Counted from the stretch's first letter, positions 9,941 to 19,176 are shown. The stretch: 64,000 bases of DNA from JACDAE01 sp963717195 (GCA_963717195.1 CAVQVR010000013.1:1-64000), one strand, 5' to 3'. The notes: generated by a model from the sequence alone, not told the origin. Numbers and translations are program-made.

Positions 9941-10441
9941 TTATTCCTTTTTCACCGTATCCAGCCAGGCGTGCATATCTGGCTCGTGCTCCTGATGGAA
10001 ATGAGCAAAGAACATGCTGCCGCTGACCTGATCTTCTTGCAGTCCGAGGATGCGCCGCAGATCCTGGAGCTCATCCTCAGAAAAGGCATCGAGGGTATCT
10101 ATCAGTTGCTGGAAGACTTCTCGCGAATCGCTGAGGACATCTGCCAAAGGACGATTGCGATTGGCTTCGTAAATCCAGGCATTGATTTCATCGTCTTCCC
10201 GCAGTTCTGGCGGCCAGGGCGGTGAAAAGTCTGGTTCATGATTGAGAAGCGCCTGGAAGCGCCGAACCGACCGGCGGCGCCAGCCCGTTAAGTGAGCCAC
10301 GATATCCTTGATCGACCAGCCCCCGGCGACGTCTGGCTGCGTCATATGAGCTTCCCCAATCTCGTCGAGCAAGGCTTCCCAGGCCGCTTGCTCATTGCGC
10401 AATTCAGTAAGGAGTTGAGTTTTGCTGAGAGAAGTTCCCAT
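9941..10441 (-). CDS. ClbS/DfsB family four-helix bundle protein
   Basis: A 166-residue DinB-like helical bundle of the ClbS/DfsB (DUF1706) type. The N-terminus LSKTQLLTELRNEQAAWEAL is followed by GGWSIKDIVAHLTGWRRRS, the helix around NRPLADVLSDSREVFQQL, and the His-rich end SMFFAHFHQEHEPDMHAWL. ClbS protects colibactin producers from their own toxin; most relatives have no known substrate, so a protective or detoxifying role is only inferred. No metal-binding set is certain. It is transcribed away from its right neighbour with its own start at 10441. Confidence 0.75.
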   Translation of the reverse strand: MGTSLSKTQLLTELRNEQAAWEALLDEIGEAHMTQPDVAGGWSIKDIVAHLTGWRRRSVRRFQALLNHEPDFSPPWPPELREDDEINAWIYEANRNRPLADVLSDSREVFQQLIDTLDAFSEDELQDLRRILGLQEDQVSGSMFFAHFHQEHEPDMHAWLDTVKKE

Positions 10442-10906
10442 GCTGCTTTCCTTTCATTTGGGACTGTGTGTGCCAATTTCCCTACAGATTAGCACAAAAA
10501 GCGGTAAGAAGTCGCCCTCATATGGTATTTGAGCCTTATGGTTCGACGGAATCAGCCCCAGTGATCGATTTGCCTTCAAGGTTCGATGAAGCCAGAACCT
10601 CTTTTGTGCGGACTGGTGATGTTTTTGTGCAAGACGCACTCCCAGCTTTCCTCTCGAATTTACAAAAACGATGTGCAACAATCCGCTCTAGAGTTAGTTG
10701 CAGACAAACCCCCTGACCACTTACTGCAAGGGCAACGATGGATCTTTCCTGCGCAAAGAACGTTGGAAAGGTCTAGGATGACAAATATTTTTCGTAACTA
10801 CTCAGGTGCCCCAAGCGACAGGGCTCAATCTTGCGAGCACCGTTTTTTGCTTAGCTTGGTCAGTTTTTGTCGCCCTAGGTGTCTCCCTGCAGCTTCCGAA
10901 GCTGCT
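10442..10906. other. Intergenic gap, no gene seen
   Basis: About 465 bases. No frame on either strand has a start with a ribosome site or a recognisable motif. The region holds the promoter side of the ClbS-like gene and the 3' flank of the DHFR-like gene. Confidence 0.5.
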
Positions 10907-11470
10907 TCAGAACGTCATCGTGTGGTAGTGGAGGTGCATCACGCCGTTGCCGAAACGGTGTTCGTCCAGCAGCTCAAGCTTCAGGCGAACGTTGTTGGGG
11001 AGCGCCTGTTTGCCGCCTCCCACCACGATGGGTGTGAAGAACAGGTGACACTCGTCGACCAACCCGGCCTTGATCGCCTGGGCGGCAAGGTCAGGACCGC
11101 TCACCGTGATGTCACGTACTGCTGTCGCCTTCCACTGCCGGACCACTTCAGGGTCGAAGGCTCGTTCGATGCGCGTCCTGGCGCTGGAGACCGACTCCAG
11201 CGTTGTGGAGTACACGATCTTGTCAGCCGCCCGCCATAGCTCCGCGAAGTCCCGCTCGACGGGCGACTGGTCGGCAGTGGTGGGCAAGGTCTCCCAGTAG
11301 ACCATCACTTCGTACATCTGACGTCCGTAGAGGTACGTGCCAATCGGCCGCTCGAGGTCGTTGACGAAGGTGAATACCTCCTCGTCCGGCTCCGCCCAGT
11401 CGAAGTTGCCGTCCGCGTCCGCGACGTAGCCGTCCAGTGAGGTGATCGCTGCGTAGATCAGCTTTGCCAT
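10907..11470 (-). CDS. Dihydrofolate reductase family protein (RibD C-terminal-like)
   Basis: 187 residues. It starts MAKLIYAAITSLDGYVADAD, the typical first strand and loop of the DHFR/RibD-C fold, then YLYGRQMYEVM, KIVYSTTLESV, ITVSGPDLAAQAIKAGLVDE and FFTPIVVGGGKQALP (nucleotide-binding GGG turn). Such proteins are NADPH-dependent reductases of unknown substrate and rarely true DHFRs. The chosen ATG is 11470; an upstream in-frame ATG at 11479 adds three unlike residues. GC-rich codon use differs from the AT-richer flanks. Confidence 0.8.
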   Translation of the reverse strand: MAKLIYAAITSLDGYVADADGNFDWAEPDEEVFTFVNDLERPIGTYLYGRQMYEVMVYWETLPTTADQSPVERDFAELWRAADKIVYSTTLESVSSARTRIERAFDPEVVRQWKATAVRDITVSGPDLAAQAIKAGLVDECHLFFTPIVVGGGKQALPNNVRLKLELLDEHRFGNGVMHLHYHTMTF

Positions 11471-11479
11471 GAAAAGCAC

Positions 11480-11846
11480 TCCATATCAAGTGTTGGGTGA
11501 TGGGAGAAAGGCGATGCCGCCAGGTCTCTCCTGTGGATCTCGTGTTCCTGTGTGAAGACAAAGCGGATGCCGCGTTTCTTCTCGGCTATGCTCCACATGA
11601 CGAACGTTGCTCGCTTTCAGAGCATAGCATGAGGGCACGAAAAAAACTTCTCCGATCTTGCTCTCTTCTCAAAGAGACGATCTTCCGCAGAGGTCTGGAT
11701 GCGAAGCCGCCCGTCTCGGCGATATCGTTCAGAGGTACCTCGCTTCTCGACGAAGGATGGAGTTCTTGCTCACCACCGAGCCATCGAACGGGAGCGAGGC
11801 GTAGCTGATCTTCCCTGCGAAACGTGCGCGAACGAGCGTCACGGCC
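11480..11846. other. Gap with a possible minus-strand gene fragment
   Basis: The minus strand from about 11905 to 11743 reads MTSQEAEVPARMNAFLGKAV and on through RARFAGKISYASLPFDGS before stopping. This looks like a piece of a hypothetical protein and overlaps the start of the UbiB-like fragment in antisense. There is no intact gene. A 25-bp stretch at 11641-11665 recurs, reverse-complemented and with two changes, near 18403-18430. Confidence 0.25.
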
Positions 11847-12473
11847 TTGCCGAGGAAGGCGTTCATGCGAGCAGGGACCTCCGCTTCCTGGCTCGTCATG
11901 TCGGACCTCCCGCCCGACAACGTCCGCATGTTCACGGATCTGTTCCGCATCATTTCCGAGTACGGCCTATCCGTCCCGACCGAGATCGCCGCGGTGTTCC
12001 GCGCTCTGGCCACGATGGAAGGTACGCTCACCCGACTGGCTCCCGGCTTCAACATCGTCGCCGAGGCGCGACACTTTGCCGCCGACTACCTGGCCGAGCA
12101 GCTCCGCCCCGACTCCTTGCGCAAAGCCGCCACCGACGAACTGACCGCCTTGTTGCCCGTGCTCCGCGGCCTTCCGCGCCACATCGACCGGATAAGTGCA
12201 TCGTTGGAGAGCGGGCGCCTCGCAGTCAACGTGCGCTTGCTCGCCGACGACCGTGACCGTCGGTACGTGACCGGTCTGGTGAATCGGATCCTGCTCGCCT
12301 TCCTGGCCGCCACCAGCGGCATCATAGCCGTGCTGATGCTCGGCATCCAGGGCGGACCGCACTTGACTAGCAGCGTCACCCTCTACCAGTTTCTCGGGTA
12401 CTGCTTCTTGGTGGTCGGCGCCATTCTCGCTCTTTGTGTGCTGGTGGCGGTTCTGCGGCCGGACATGACCTGA
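11847..12473 (+). pseudogene. AarF/ABC1/UbiB kinase-like protein, C-terminal fragment
   Basis: Only the C-terminal part of an ABC1/UbiB atypical-kinase protein is present. FTDLFRIISEYGLSVPTEIA and RALATMEGTLTRLAPGFNIV match the helical region after the kinase core, and two transmembrane helices close the protein (ILLAFLAATSGIIAVLMLG and FLGYCFLVVGAILALCVLVA). Whole proteins are ~550 residues with KxGQ and DFG-like motifs; none are present here. An ATG at 11898 (MSDLPPDNVRM) could start a short product, but this is best read as an N-terminally deleted gene. Confidence 0.65.
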
Positions 12474-12660
12474 ACCGAGGTCCCGCCGACGCGTTGAGAA
12501 ATCCGAAGATGGAGGCGGGTGCCTTGCCCAACGCCCGGCCAATGTCGCTCAGCGACTGCTCCTCTATTGACGGCTGTCGCATGTGTCGTTTGACCCATAA
12601 AATATGGGTCAAATTCTGGTCCCGATCCTTTTCAGTGTCCTTTGTCAGAAAGGAGGCACT

Positions 12661-12701
12661 CCGCACCCGGCGGCGACCACGTGAGAGGCCGCCGGGTGCG
12701 G
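12661..12701 (-). terminator. Stem-loop 3' of the DUF4386 gene
   Basis: A perfect 14-bp GC stem: CCGCACCCGGCGGC at 12661-12674 pairs with 12688-12701, with a 13-base loop. It lies just after the minus-strand stop at 12708. There is no long T-run, so termination may be weak. Confidence 0.55.
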
Positions 12702-12707
12702 CGGCGT

Positions 12708-13454
12708 TCACTCCGCAGCGAGGATACGCTCGGACGCTTCCGTTGTCTTAAAGCCTTTGACGACCAGCCAGACGCCCAGCGAAAACTCAAAGAGCGCGAC
12801 CGGAAGTGAGGCCAACCCTTCTAAGGGGGCATGTTGCCCCATGAGACCGAACAGCACGGCGATGTAGCCAGCGACGAGCGGGACCGCACCGACAATTCCT
12901 ATCAGGGAGAGGACACGAGGCACCAGGCGCGACTGGTACAGCAGGAAGCCCAATAACAGGTCGTTTACAGCCGGCATGAAGCTTTGTCCGAGGAGGAAGA
13001 TGCGATCATACAGGGAGACAAGCACATGGCTGGTGACCAACGCATCTGCTCCAGCTCCGGCCTGCCGCAAGGTCACGACCGACAAAAGGAACGCCACGCC
13101 GACGAAGATGGTGCTGGATTCCAGAATTCGGGAGGCGACGAGGCCCAGCGCGACCCCTTCGTTCTGCTTCTTGAGCACCGGGAACAGCACAACGGCGGTA
13201 CCGATGCCGGCGAGGGCCACGATGATCTCCAGGGCACCGCCAATGATGGCGGCAGTGTCCGGGCCAGTGCCGAGGATGTAATTCGCACTCTTTACCGGGC
13301 CGTAGAGAGCGAGGGTCGGGATTGAGACAAAGGTGAGCAGGTAGAGCACGCCCGCGACAAGGGCGGTCTTTCTATGTGAACTCATCTGAAACGCTTCACG
13401 GTCTCCTTGAAACTGATCTCCTCGTGAGGTCTTTAAATCGGTCTGGGTCATCAC
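12708..13454 (-). CDS. DUF4386 family membrane protein
   Basis: 248 residues with about six membrane helices: TALVAGVLYLLTFVSIPTLA, AAIIGGALEIIVALAGIGTA, LVASRILESSTIFVGVAFLL, FLLGQSFMPAVNDLLLGFLL, LSLIGIVGAVPLVAGYIAVL and a last helix near the C-terminus. This is the usual DUF4386 layout; the function is unknown. AAAAAGGAG about 8 bases upstream supports the ATG at 13454 (or 13451). A second in-frame ATG (MSSHRKT) at about 13385 would remove a polar 23-residue lead. It ends at a strong stem-loop. Confidence 0.8.
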   Translation of the reverse strand: MMTQTDLKTSRGDQFQGDREAFQMSSHRKTALVAGVLYLLTFVSIPTLALYGPVKSANYILGTGPDTAAIIGGALEIIVALAGIGTAVVLFPVLKKQNEGVALGLVASRILESSTIFVGVAFLLSVVTLRQAGAGADALVTSHVLVSLYDRIFLLGQSFMPAVNDLLLGFLLYQSRLVPRVLSLIGIVGAVPLVAGYIAVLFGLMGQHAPLEGLASLPVALFEFSLGVWLVVKGFKTTEASERILAAE

Positions 13455-13620
13455 AATGCTCCTTTTTCTACCGTTGCCAGGTCACTTTTCCTGGACAGCA
13501 CCATTTCCAATACGATGTGAGTATACTGCGAGAAGGCGCGCCCCATGAGGTGTCTTCCTCATACAGTGATCACACATGAGAGGGGAGGACATCGAGGCAC
13601 AAAGCACTCGTTTCCACTAG

Positions 13621-13717
13621 AACTGTGTCAAAGGCAGATCTCCTTTCTCAGCCGCTGGCCTCAACCCCGTGTTTGACGCCTTACGCAGTGGCCTGGCTGG
13701 GTTGACGCGGGTTCCCG
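13621..13717. repeat. Degenerate copy of the 14693-14789 segment
   Basis: Shares GGCAGATCTCCT and GACGCGGGT and aligns gap-poor over ~97 bp with 14693-14789 (my estimate, about 70-75% identical). The second copy contains the 3' end of the small gene at 14754-14978. This copy is therefore the tail of a lost paralogue. The rest of 13455-13771 shows no gene. Confidence 0.6.
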
Positions 13718-13771
13718 ATGAGACAAGCGGCCATGTGGACACTTGTCCATTCCATGCAGTTTCCAGCGAAC

Positions 13772-14584
13772 TTACTCGGCTCCGGTTAGGTGGATCTGGG
13801 GGCTTACCTTACCAGGTGAGGGTTCTGTGGCTTGCTCTTGCCGTTCTGACAAGAGCGCATAGCCCAGCCAGGCCACAGCTACCCCCAGCGGCATCGCCGC
13901 TAAATGCTGGATATTGGGCGGGATCAGTGCAACAACGGAGGGCAGCAAGAACGCGACGGGCAGCGCGGACGCGACGGCAAGCAGACCAGCCGCCCAACGC
14001 GACAGGATGCCGGCGCGCAGCGTCGCGATGCCAAAGAGGAGGCCGCCGAGGATATATCCGATCCCGACGAGCGTATAGAGTGCTGGGAGGGCTCCGAGGT
14101 TCACGCCGCTCACGGGCCCAGAGGCGCTCCTCAGGAGGTTATCCACAAATCTGGGCGCCGTGGTCGCCAACAGCGGCAGGATAAAGGCTGTGGCGAAGAT
14201 AAAGGCAAACTGGAGCGCCCAACTGAGGCTCAACAGGAGATAGCCTGCCAGACCAAGCCAACCGGCCTCTTTCACTTGCCTGGCGTAGAGCCCTGTCCAG
14301 CCCAGCAGGAAGAGGAGGCACATGGCCGTCTTTAAGGGGGTGAGGATAGCCCAGGCACTGGTCGTGACGGACGAAAGCACTTCAGGTGGCTGGATCGGCT
14401 GATATCCTGCGAAAATGAGCCCTGCCACGATCGCTGCTACACCGGTCCACCGGATGAGCTTCGAGGGTGTTATCTTCATGTTGCTCTCACGCGTGGCTGA
14501 GGTCTCGCGATTGGTCTTCATCTGTGTGTCTCCTTTCAGGGTTGCGGTCTGCTTGATTGCACTCGTTCGTTCGTTGGTAGCCAT
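13772..14584 (-). CDS. Multi-pass membrane protein, DUF4386-like
   Basis: 270 residues. A ~35-residue polar N-terminus is followed by about six or seven helices: LIRWTGVAAIVAGLIFAGYQ, AILTPLKTAMCLLFLLGWTG, WLGLAGYLLLSLSWALQFAF, ALPALYTLVGIGYILGGLLF, GLLAVASALPVAFLLPSVVA and AMPLGVAVAWLGYALLS. AAGGAG precedes the ATG at 14584; an inner ATG (MKITPSKLIRW) near 14479 is an alternative that removes the polar lead. It is transcribed with the small gene and LuxR regulator upstream on the same strand. No enzymatic motif is visible. Confidence 0.7.
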   Translation of the reverse strand: MATNERTSAIKQTATLKGDTQMKTNRETSATRESNMKITPSKLIRWTGVAAIVAGLIFAGYQPIQPPEVLSSVTTSAWAILTPLKTAMCLLFLLGWTGLYARQVKEAGWLGLAGYLLLSLSWALQFAFIFATAFILPLLATTAPRFVDNLLRSASGPVSGVNLGALPALYTLVGIGYILGGLLFGIATLRAGILSRWAAGLLAVASALPVAFLLPSVVALIPPNIQHLAAMPLGVAVAWLGYALLSERQEQATEPSPGKVSPQIHLTGAE

Positions 14585-14692
14585 CGTTTTTTTCTCCTTG
14601 ACTTCCTATTTCTGATACTGACACGCTCAATGCAATTGAACGTGGTCTCGAACTTGGTCGCCGATCCTGTCCCAGGGTGTGAAAAAGACGAG

Positions 14693-14789
14693 AAATGTAT
14701 CAAGGGCAGATCTCCTGGTCTTCGCCGCTTGCCTCTACTCAGTCTTTGACATCTTACGCATCGGTCTGGTCGGGTCTGACGCGGGTGAC
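14693..14789. repeat. Second copy of the 13621-13717 segment
   Basis: Overlaps the last 36 bases of the small gene (14754-14978) and its 3' flank, and pairs with 13621-13717. It indicates a local duplication of this small-gene tail around the membrane-protein gene. Confidence 0.6.
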
Positions 14790-14978
14790 CGAGAGTAATG
14801 GCACTCCTAAATCACGCACTTTCCTGAGCAAGCCATGCAACGCGGCCTGATCGACTACCGGGCCAGAGATGGCGGTGGTTTCATTGGGCAACGGAGTGAT
14901 GGTCAATCCATCGAACCAGTCGGCCCAGTTCGGGTTCAGGTGGCCCTTGACGGTAATCTGGTAGAACTCCTGTGGCAT
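14754..14978 (-). CDS. Small conserved protein beside LuxR/MalT regulator
   Basis: 74 residues, MPQEFYQITVKGHLNPNWAD continuing WFDGLTITPLPNETTAISGP and VVDQAALHGLLRKVRDLGVP. From memory, short proteins of this pattern (…V.GHL...W.DWF.GL.I....G.T.L.GPV.DQAALHGLL…) commonly sit next to MalT-type LuxR regulators in Chloroflexi and actinobacteria; their function is unknown. GGGAG ahead of the ATG at 14978 supports this start rather than the longer low-complexity frame extending to 15332. It lies 250 bases after the LuxR gene on the same strand. Confidence 0.8.
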   Translation of the reverse strand: MPQEFYQITVKGHLNPNWADWFDGLTITPLPNETTAISGPVVDQAALHGLLRKVRDLGVPLLSVTRVRPDQTDA

Positions 14979-15225
14979 GCTCGTTTTCTTCTCCCTGTAC
15001 GTATAGGTGATGCTCTCTCTCCTGGTTGCCAACGTGTCTTTCTCATTCCATCGTTGTTGTAGGAAGTGTACCAGGACAGGAGGGAGGTTCGGACCCATCA
15101 AAAGGTGGTAAGGGGGGTGGAAGTTTTTCCGTGCTGGTGAGGAGGGGGTGGATGCAGGCAGGGATGGGAGGTGGCTACTCTGTATTCCGAGAGCCAACGG
15201 CGCATGCGCGCCTACCACTTCGCGG

Positions 15226-18051
15226 TCAGGCTCTCGGATCAGAAGACTCGGAGAGCAGGTGGAGTGCTCTGGCGCGTGCCACCGCCTGGGTGCGGCTCTC
15301 CACCTGGAGCTTACCGTAGATGGTATTGACATACGATTTGACGGTGCTCAGTGCCAGGACGAGTCGGGCTGCAATCGCACGATTGGAGAGGCCAGCCGCA
15401 ATGAGGCGCAGTACTTCCAATTCGCGCTCGGTCAGCGGGTCGAGCAGCGGCCGGGCAGGAGCTGGTGCAGAGGGTGAGGAGGTGGAGGAGGGTGAGGAGG
15501 TGGCAGCAGGGGAGATACCTTCCTGAACCCGTTCTCCGCGCAGCAATGCGAGGAGCTGTTCGATGTAGGCCAGGGGAACGTTCGTCAAGGCGGCACGGGG
15601 TCGTTTCCGCGCATGTTCGTGGAGCTTTGCGAGCAGAACCGCCATGGGTGGGCCTTCATCTACAAAGATGCGAACGTAGCCCTGCGGCTCAGCCAGCATC
15701 AGGGCGCGTTCCAGTGGCACAAGAGCAGCAGAGATGTCGCCTTGCATCTGGTGGGCGAGGGTCTGTAGCAGCAGGATTTCGATGATGCTTCCCTTCCTCT
15801 CCCCTGCTTCCGCCGCTTGCAGGAGGCGCTCCAGGAGTTCCACTGCCTCAAGCATGGAGTGTTCTGCACGGTCGCTCGTAGACCGGGCCAAGAGAATCCT
15901 GGCCAGAGTAATGTGCTCGAACTCGCGCAGGTAGCTGAGGTCATCCGAAACGGAGAGGCCACGCTCACGCGCCCAGTCGAGAGCTTCAACCAACTTCCCC
16001 TGGGCGACCCACACCCGCGTTTTCCACGCCGCTATAGGACGCACATTGGGGAAGAAGTCACCCATATACAGGCGCTCTGCCTCGTAGAGCAGGTCGAGAG
16101 CGCCGTCCAGATCTCCCTGGGCCGCCCGTATGCGAGCCATGGCAACGCACCAGCGATAGCGGTTTTGCGGTAATCCAGTGTGCTCACCCAGCTCCTTGCT
16201 TCTCAGCAGGTGCTGCCTGGCGGCATGCAGATCGTCACGCTCACGGTGGAGCTCGCTCATGCCCACGTGCATATCTGCCGCTCCCCGCAGCAGAATCGCG
16301 CTCTGCTCTGTCGCAAGCTGCAATCCCCGCTCATAGGTGCTCATTGCCTCGCGCAGACGACCTTGTGAAATTCGTATATCAGCCAGGGCGATAGAGCAAC
16401 CGATGGCGTCAGAGATGTGACCGGACCTCTGCACCAGAGCCATGCATTCGGCATATGAGCGGTGCGCTGCCTCGAGATCCCCACTCGTCCAATAGGCGAG
16501 TCCCAGGAACCCCGCTGCCGATCCGCGCCGGTGATGGTCATCCTCAGGAACGAGGTCGAGCGCCCGCCGGGCGTATTTCATGGTGTCGGCCACATTGCCC
16601 AAAGCCAGGGCAATTGCGGCACGGTAAATGGCGATCATACCCGGTAGACCTCGAAATTCCGCTTCATCCACGATGACCATCTCAGCCGATGAGGCGAGCG
16701 CAAGCTCACCCCTGTCTGTCTTCGTGTCCAACCACTGTTCGGCGTCGCGCAGTCGGACCTCAACGCCCTCGAGCTTGCCGTGAAGCAGTAACGCCCCGGC
16801 ATAGTGAACGCTCAGTACGGGCCTGGCGCGCACCAGCTCGTCGGGGAGGGCATTGAGCCAGCCAAGCACCGTGGCTTCCTGTCTACTGCGGGCCATAGCT
16901 GGCACTGCCAGTTCGACCAGGTCCGCCGCTCGCGCGAAATCCTCGGCGGCCAGCGCGTGGCGGATCGCATCGGCCACTGAGCCATGCTGCTCGTACCACA
17001 CGCTCGCGCGTCGATGCAGCGTCACTACCTGATCGGGCTGCTCCGCCAGCAAACGCGCGGAGAGCACTTCGGCAAAGAGGTGATGATAACGATACCAGTG
17101 GCGCGTGTCATCCAGTGGAACGACAAAGAAATTGCCTCGCTCCAAGGCCTCCAAGCGCGCGTTGCCTTCCTCCTGGCCCGTGACGGCATCACAGAGCGAG
17201 CCACTCAACCGGTCGAGAATGGCGGTCTGGAGTAAGAAGCTGCGGACAGGTGCAGGCTGACGCTGCAAGACCTCTTCGACCAGATAGTCCACGATGTACC
17301 GATGGTCTCCAGCGAACGCCCGGATAAACCCGGAAACATCTCGCTGTCCCTGCATGGAAAGCGCGGCCAATTGCAGACCAGCGATCCAGCCCTCGGTGTG
17401 ATCTTCCAATGCAGTGATGTCTTCCACTGAGAGGCTTAGACCCATCACCTGGTTGAGAAACTCAGCAGCTTCAGAAGAGGTAAACCGTAAGTCGGCGGCG
17501 CGCAGTTCGGTCAATTGACCCCGTCCGCGCAACCGGGCCAGGGGCAACTGTGGATCTTCACGTGTGGCGATGACCAGGTGCATCTGCGGCGGCAGGTGCT
17601 CGACGAGATAGGTGAGGGCAATATCAACCGCCTGTGCATCAATCACGTGGTAGTCGTCAAGGATGAGGACGAAATTGTCTGGGAGCGTGGTGAGCTCATT
17701 GAGCAGGGCCGTCAGGATCGCTTCGGGTGGCGGTGGCTGAGGGGATTGGAGCATATCCAACACCCCTTCCCCAATGGTAGGCGCAATCGTCTGTAAAGCA
17801 GCGACGAGGTAGGTCAGAAAGAGTGTAGGGTCGCTATCCCCTTTGTCCAGCGACAGCCAGGCCACCTGCCGGTCGCAACCAGCCACCCATGCGCTGAGCA
17901 GCGTGGTTTTCCCAAAGCCAGCGGGGGTGGCGATGAGGGTCAGGTTGCGGTGCAGACCTTCGTTCAGCCGCTCGATCAGGCGGAGGCGGCTGACAACCTG
18001 AGGCCGAAGCCGCGGGATATACAGTTTAGTGGCTAAAATTGGTGTAGACAT
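15226..18051 (-). CDS. LuxR-family MalT-like (LAL/STAND) transcriptional regulator
   Basis: A 942-residue STAND regulator. The N-terminus MSTPILATKLYIPRLRPQVV is the classic MalT-like start. It is followed by the P-loop TPAGFGKTTLLSAW (Walker A), VLILDDYHVID (Walker B), a winged-helix segment, a long tetratricopeptide-like array (about residues 380-800), and a C-terminal LuxR HTH (LTERELEVLRLIAAGLSNRA with STVKSYVNTIYGKLQVESRT). Such proteins oligomerise on ATP and an inducer and then activate transcription. ATG 18051 is preferred over TTG 18087 because the family motif begins there. Two copies of a near-palindrome lie 90-185 bases upstream and could be its own operators. The inducer cannot be told from sequence. 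Confidence 0.9.
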   Translation of the reverse strand: MSTPILATKLYIPRLRPQVVSRLRLIERLNEGLHRNLTLIATPAGFGKTTLLSAWVAGCDRQVAWLSLDKGDSDPTLFLTYLVAALQTIAPTIGEGVLDMLQSPQPPPPEAILTALLNELTTLPDNFVLILDDYHVIDAQAVDIALTYLVEHLPPQMHLVIATREDPQLPLARLRGRGQLTELRAADLRFTSSEAAEFLNQVMGLSLSVEDITALEDHTEGWIAGLQLAALSMQGQRDVSGFIRAFAGDHRYIVDYLVEEVLQRQPAPVRSFLLQTAILDRLSGSLCDAVTGQEEGNARLEALERGNFFVVPLDDTRHWYRYHHLFAEVLSARLLAEQPDQVVTLHRRASVWYEQHGSVADAIRHALAAEDFARAADLVELAVPAMARSRQEATVLGWLNALPDELVRARPVLSVHYAGALLLHGKLEGVEVRLRDAEQWLDTKTDRGELALASSAEMVIVDEAEFRGLPGMIAIYRAAIALALGNVADTMKYARRALDLVPEDDHHRRGSAAGFLGLAYWTSGDLEAAHRSYAECMALVQRSGHISDAIGCSIALADIRISQGRLREAMSTYERGLQLATEQSAILLRGAADMHVGMSELHRERDDLHAARQHLLRSKELGEHTGLPQNRYRWCVAMARIRAAQGDLDGALDLLYEAERLYMGDFFPNVRPIAAWKTRVWVAQGKLVEALDWARERGLSVSDDLSYLREFEHITLARILLARSTSDRAEHSMLEAVELLERLLQAAEAGERKGSIIEILLLQTLAHQMQGDISAALVPLERALMLAEPQGYVRIFVDEGPPMAVLLAKLHEHARKRPRAALTNVPLAYIEQLLALLRGERVQEGISPAATSSPSSTSSPSAPAPARPLLDPLTERELEVLRLIAAGLSNRAIAARLVLALSTVKSYVNTIYGKLQVESRTQAVARARALHLLSESSDPRA

Positions 18052-18141
18052 GAGCCAATTATAAAAGCCATAGTTCTCCGCTGTCAACTACATCTCTATG
18101 TTGGAGTGAGCTGTTGCAAGGTTGGGGAACACTATGAAGCC

Positions 18142-18236
18142 CCAGCATTGTCAGTGCTCCAGCATGGCGCAGGCAAGCAGTCCTCTGGACAGCCACGGCG
18201 GATACAGAGCGCCTCCAGCATTGCCAGTGCTCCAGC
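18142..18236. promoter_or_regulatory. Two near-palindromic 22-bp direct repeats upstream of the LuxR gene
   Basis: 18142-18163 and 18215-18236 share CCAGCATTG(T/C)CAGTGCTCC and then AGC, with one difference in 22. The core AGCATTGCCAGTGCT is nearly its own reverse complement, as expected for a dimer binding site. The repeats start 73 bp apart (seven helical turns) and lie in the promoter region of the divergent-facing regulator gene. An operator role is an inference. The rest of 18052-18600 holds no clear gene. Confidence 0.5.
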
Positions 18237-18600
18237 CTGCGCCAAGTCCCACTTGGTCGAACTTCCTCCATCTTGTACCGTTAGCTAATTTTCATGTATT
18301 ACTGATTTCTGCGTTCGTGAAAAAGAGAGCTTGTAGTGATACTCAATCCGCCTTCAGACCGTGTTTTGGAATGCACGGCGGGAATTCTGCATGGCCAAAA
18401 GAGCAAGATTGGAGAAGTTTTTTGCTTTGTAAGATGGTAGAATGTCTTGCATGCAATTTGGCTGTTTGTGGCGCCACGGGTGAGAGGCGAGCGGAAGACC
18501 TTTGTGCGCAAGACTTCCAGGAGAGCATACGACTCAGCGCTATGAGAAACGCAGTCGTTACGTTCTGGAGTCGTTCTGCCTGGTTTCTAGGAGGGTAATC

Positions 18601-19176
18601 ATGCCAACTCGCGCAGAGATTCTGGACACACTTGCGGCATCGCAGACGCAGGTCATGGCGTTTTTTCAAGGGCTGAGTCTGGAAGACCTGGAGCGCCCGG
18701 CAACGGCGAATGGTGCTCCCGGAGAAGCTTCGTGGCGCGCCAAGGATCATTTGGCTCACCTGGTGAAAAGCGAGCGCAACATTCAGCAATTGCTGCGCCG
18801 TACACTCGCCGGCGAGACGCGAGACGTTCTATTACGTCTTCAATACCCGGAGGGAATGCCGATGCCGGGCATCCTGGGCGATCTGAGCGCGCTGACCCCG
18901 GAGGAGGAGGAGCGGCTGGAGATGGCCGTCGCCAGCGTCAATCAAGCCTATGTAGACGCGCACCATGACGACAGTATGGAGATGCTGGCAGCGGATTACC
19001 TGGCGGCGCGGCAGGACACAGTGGACCTCCTGCACCAGTTCACCGATGATCAGCTGGCCGCTCGGGTGCCCACCGTCGTCGGTGACCAGGCTGCCGGCGA
19101 CTTGTTTGCTGGGAGAGCGGAGCATGCGACCGAGCACATTACCTCGATTGAGGAAGGATTTCGTCATGGCGTGTAG
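18601..19176 (+). CDS. DinB/ClbS-like four-helix protein
   Basis: 191 residues. AGGAGGGTAATC directly before ATG 18601 sets the start. The helical bundle begins MPTRAEILDTLAASQTQVMA, has KDHLAHLVKSERNIQQLLRR as the putative second helix with its His, and ends RAEHATEHITSIEEGFRHGV, placing His residues where DinB proteins bind metal. The family includes thiol transferases and many proteins of unknown role in stress or detoxification. It is a stand-alone gene about 550 bases from the LuxR regulator and divergent from it, so joint control is possible. Confidence 0.75.
   Translation: MPTRAEILDTLAASQTQVMAFFQGLSLEDLERPATANGAPGEASWRAKDHLAHLVKSERNIQQLLRRTLAGETRDVLLRLQYPEGMPMPGILGDLSALTPEEEERLEMAVASVNQAYVDAHHDDSMEMLAADYLAARQDTVDLLHQFTDDQLAARVPTVVGDQAAGDLFAGRAEHATEHITSIEEGFRHGV

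Noticed and set aside
10586..11239. Long plus-strand frame opposite the DHFR-like gene
   Set aside because: Antisense shadow of the GC-rich minus-strand gene, with no motif and no ribosome site.
15000..15332. N-terminal extension of the small LuxR-linked protein
   Set aside because: The extension is antisense to the LuxR 3' end, low in complexity and lacks a ribosome site; ATG 14978 has one.
18142..18236. CRISPR array
   Set aside because: Only two repeat copies with unequal surroundings and no cas genes; it fits regulatory sites better.
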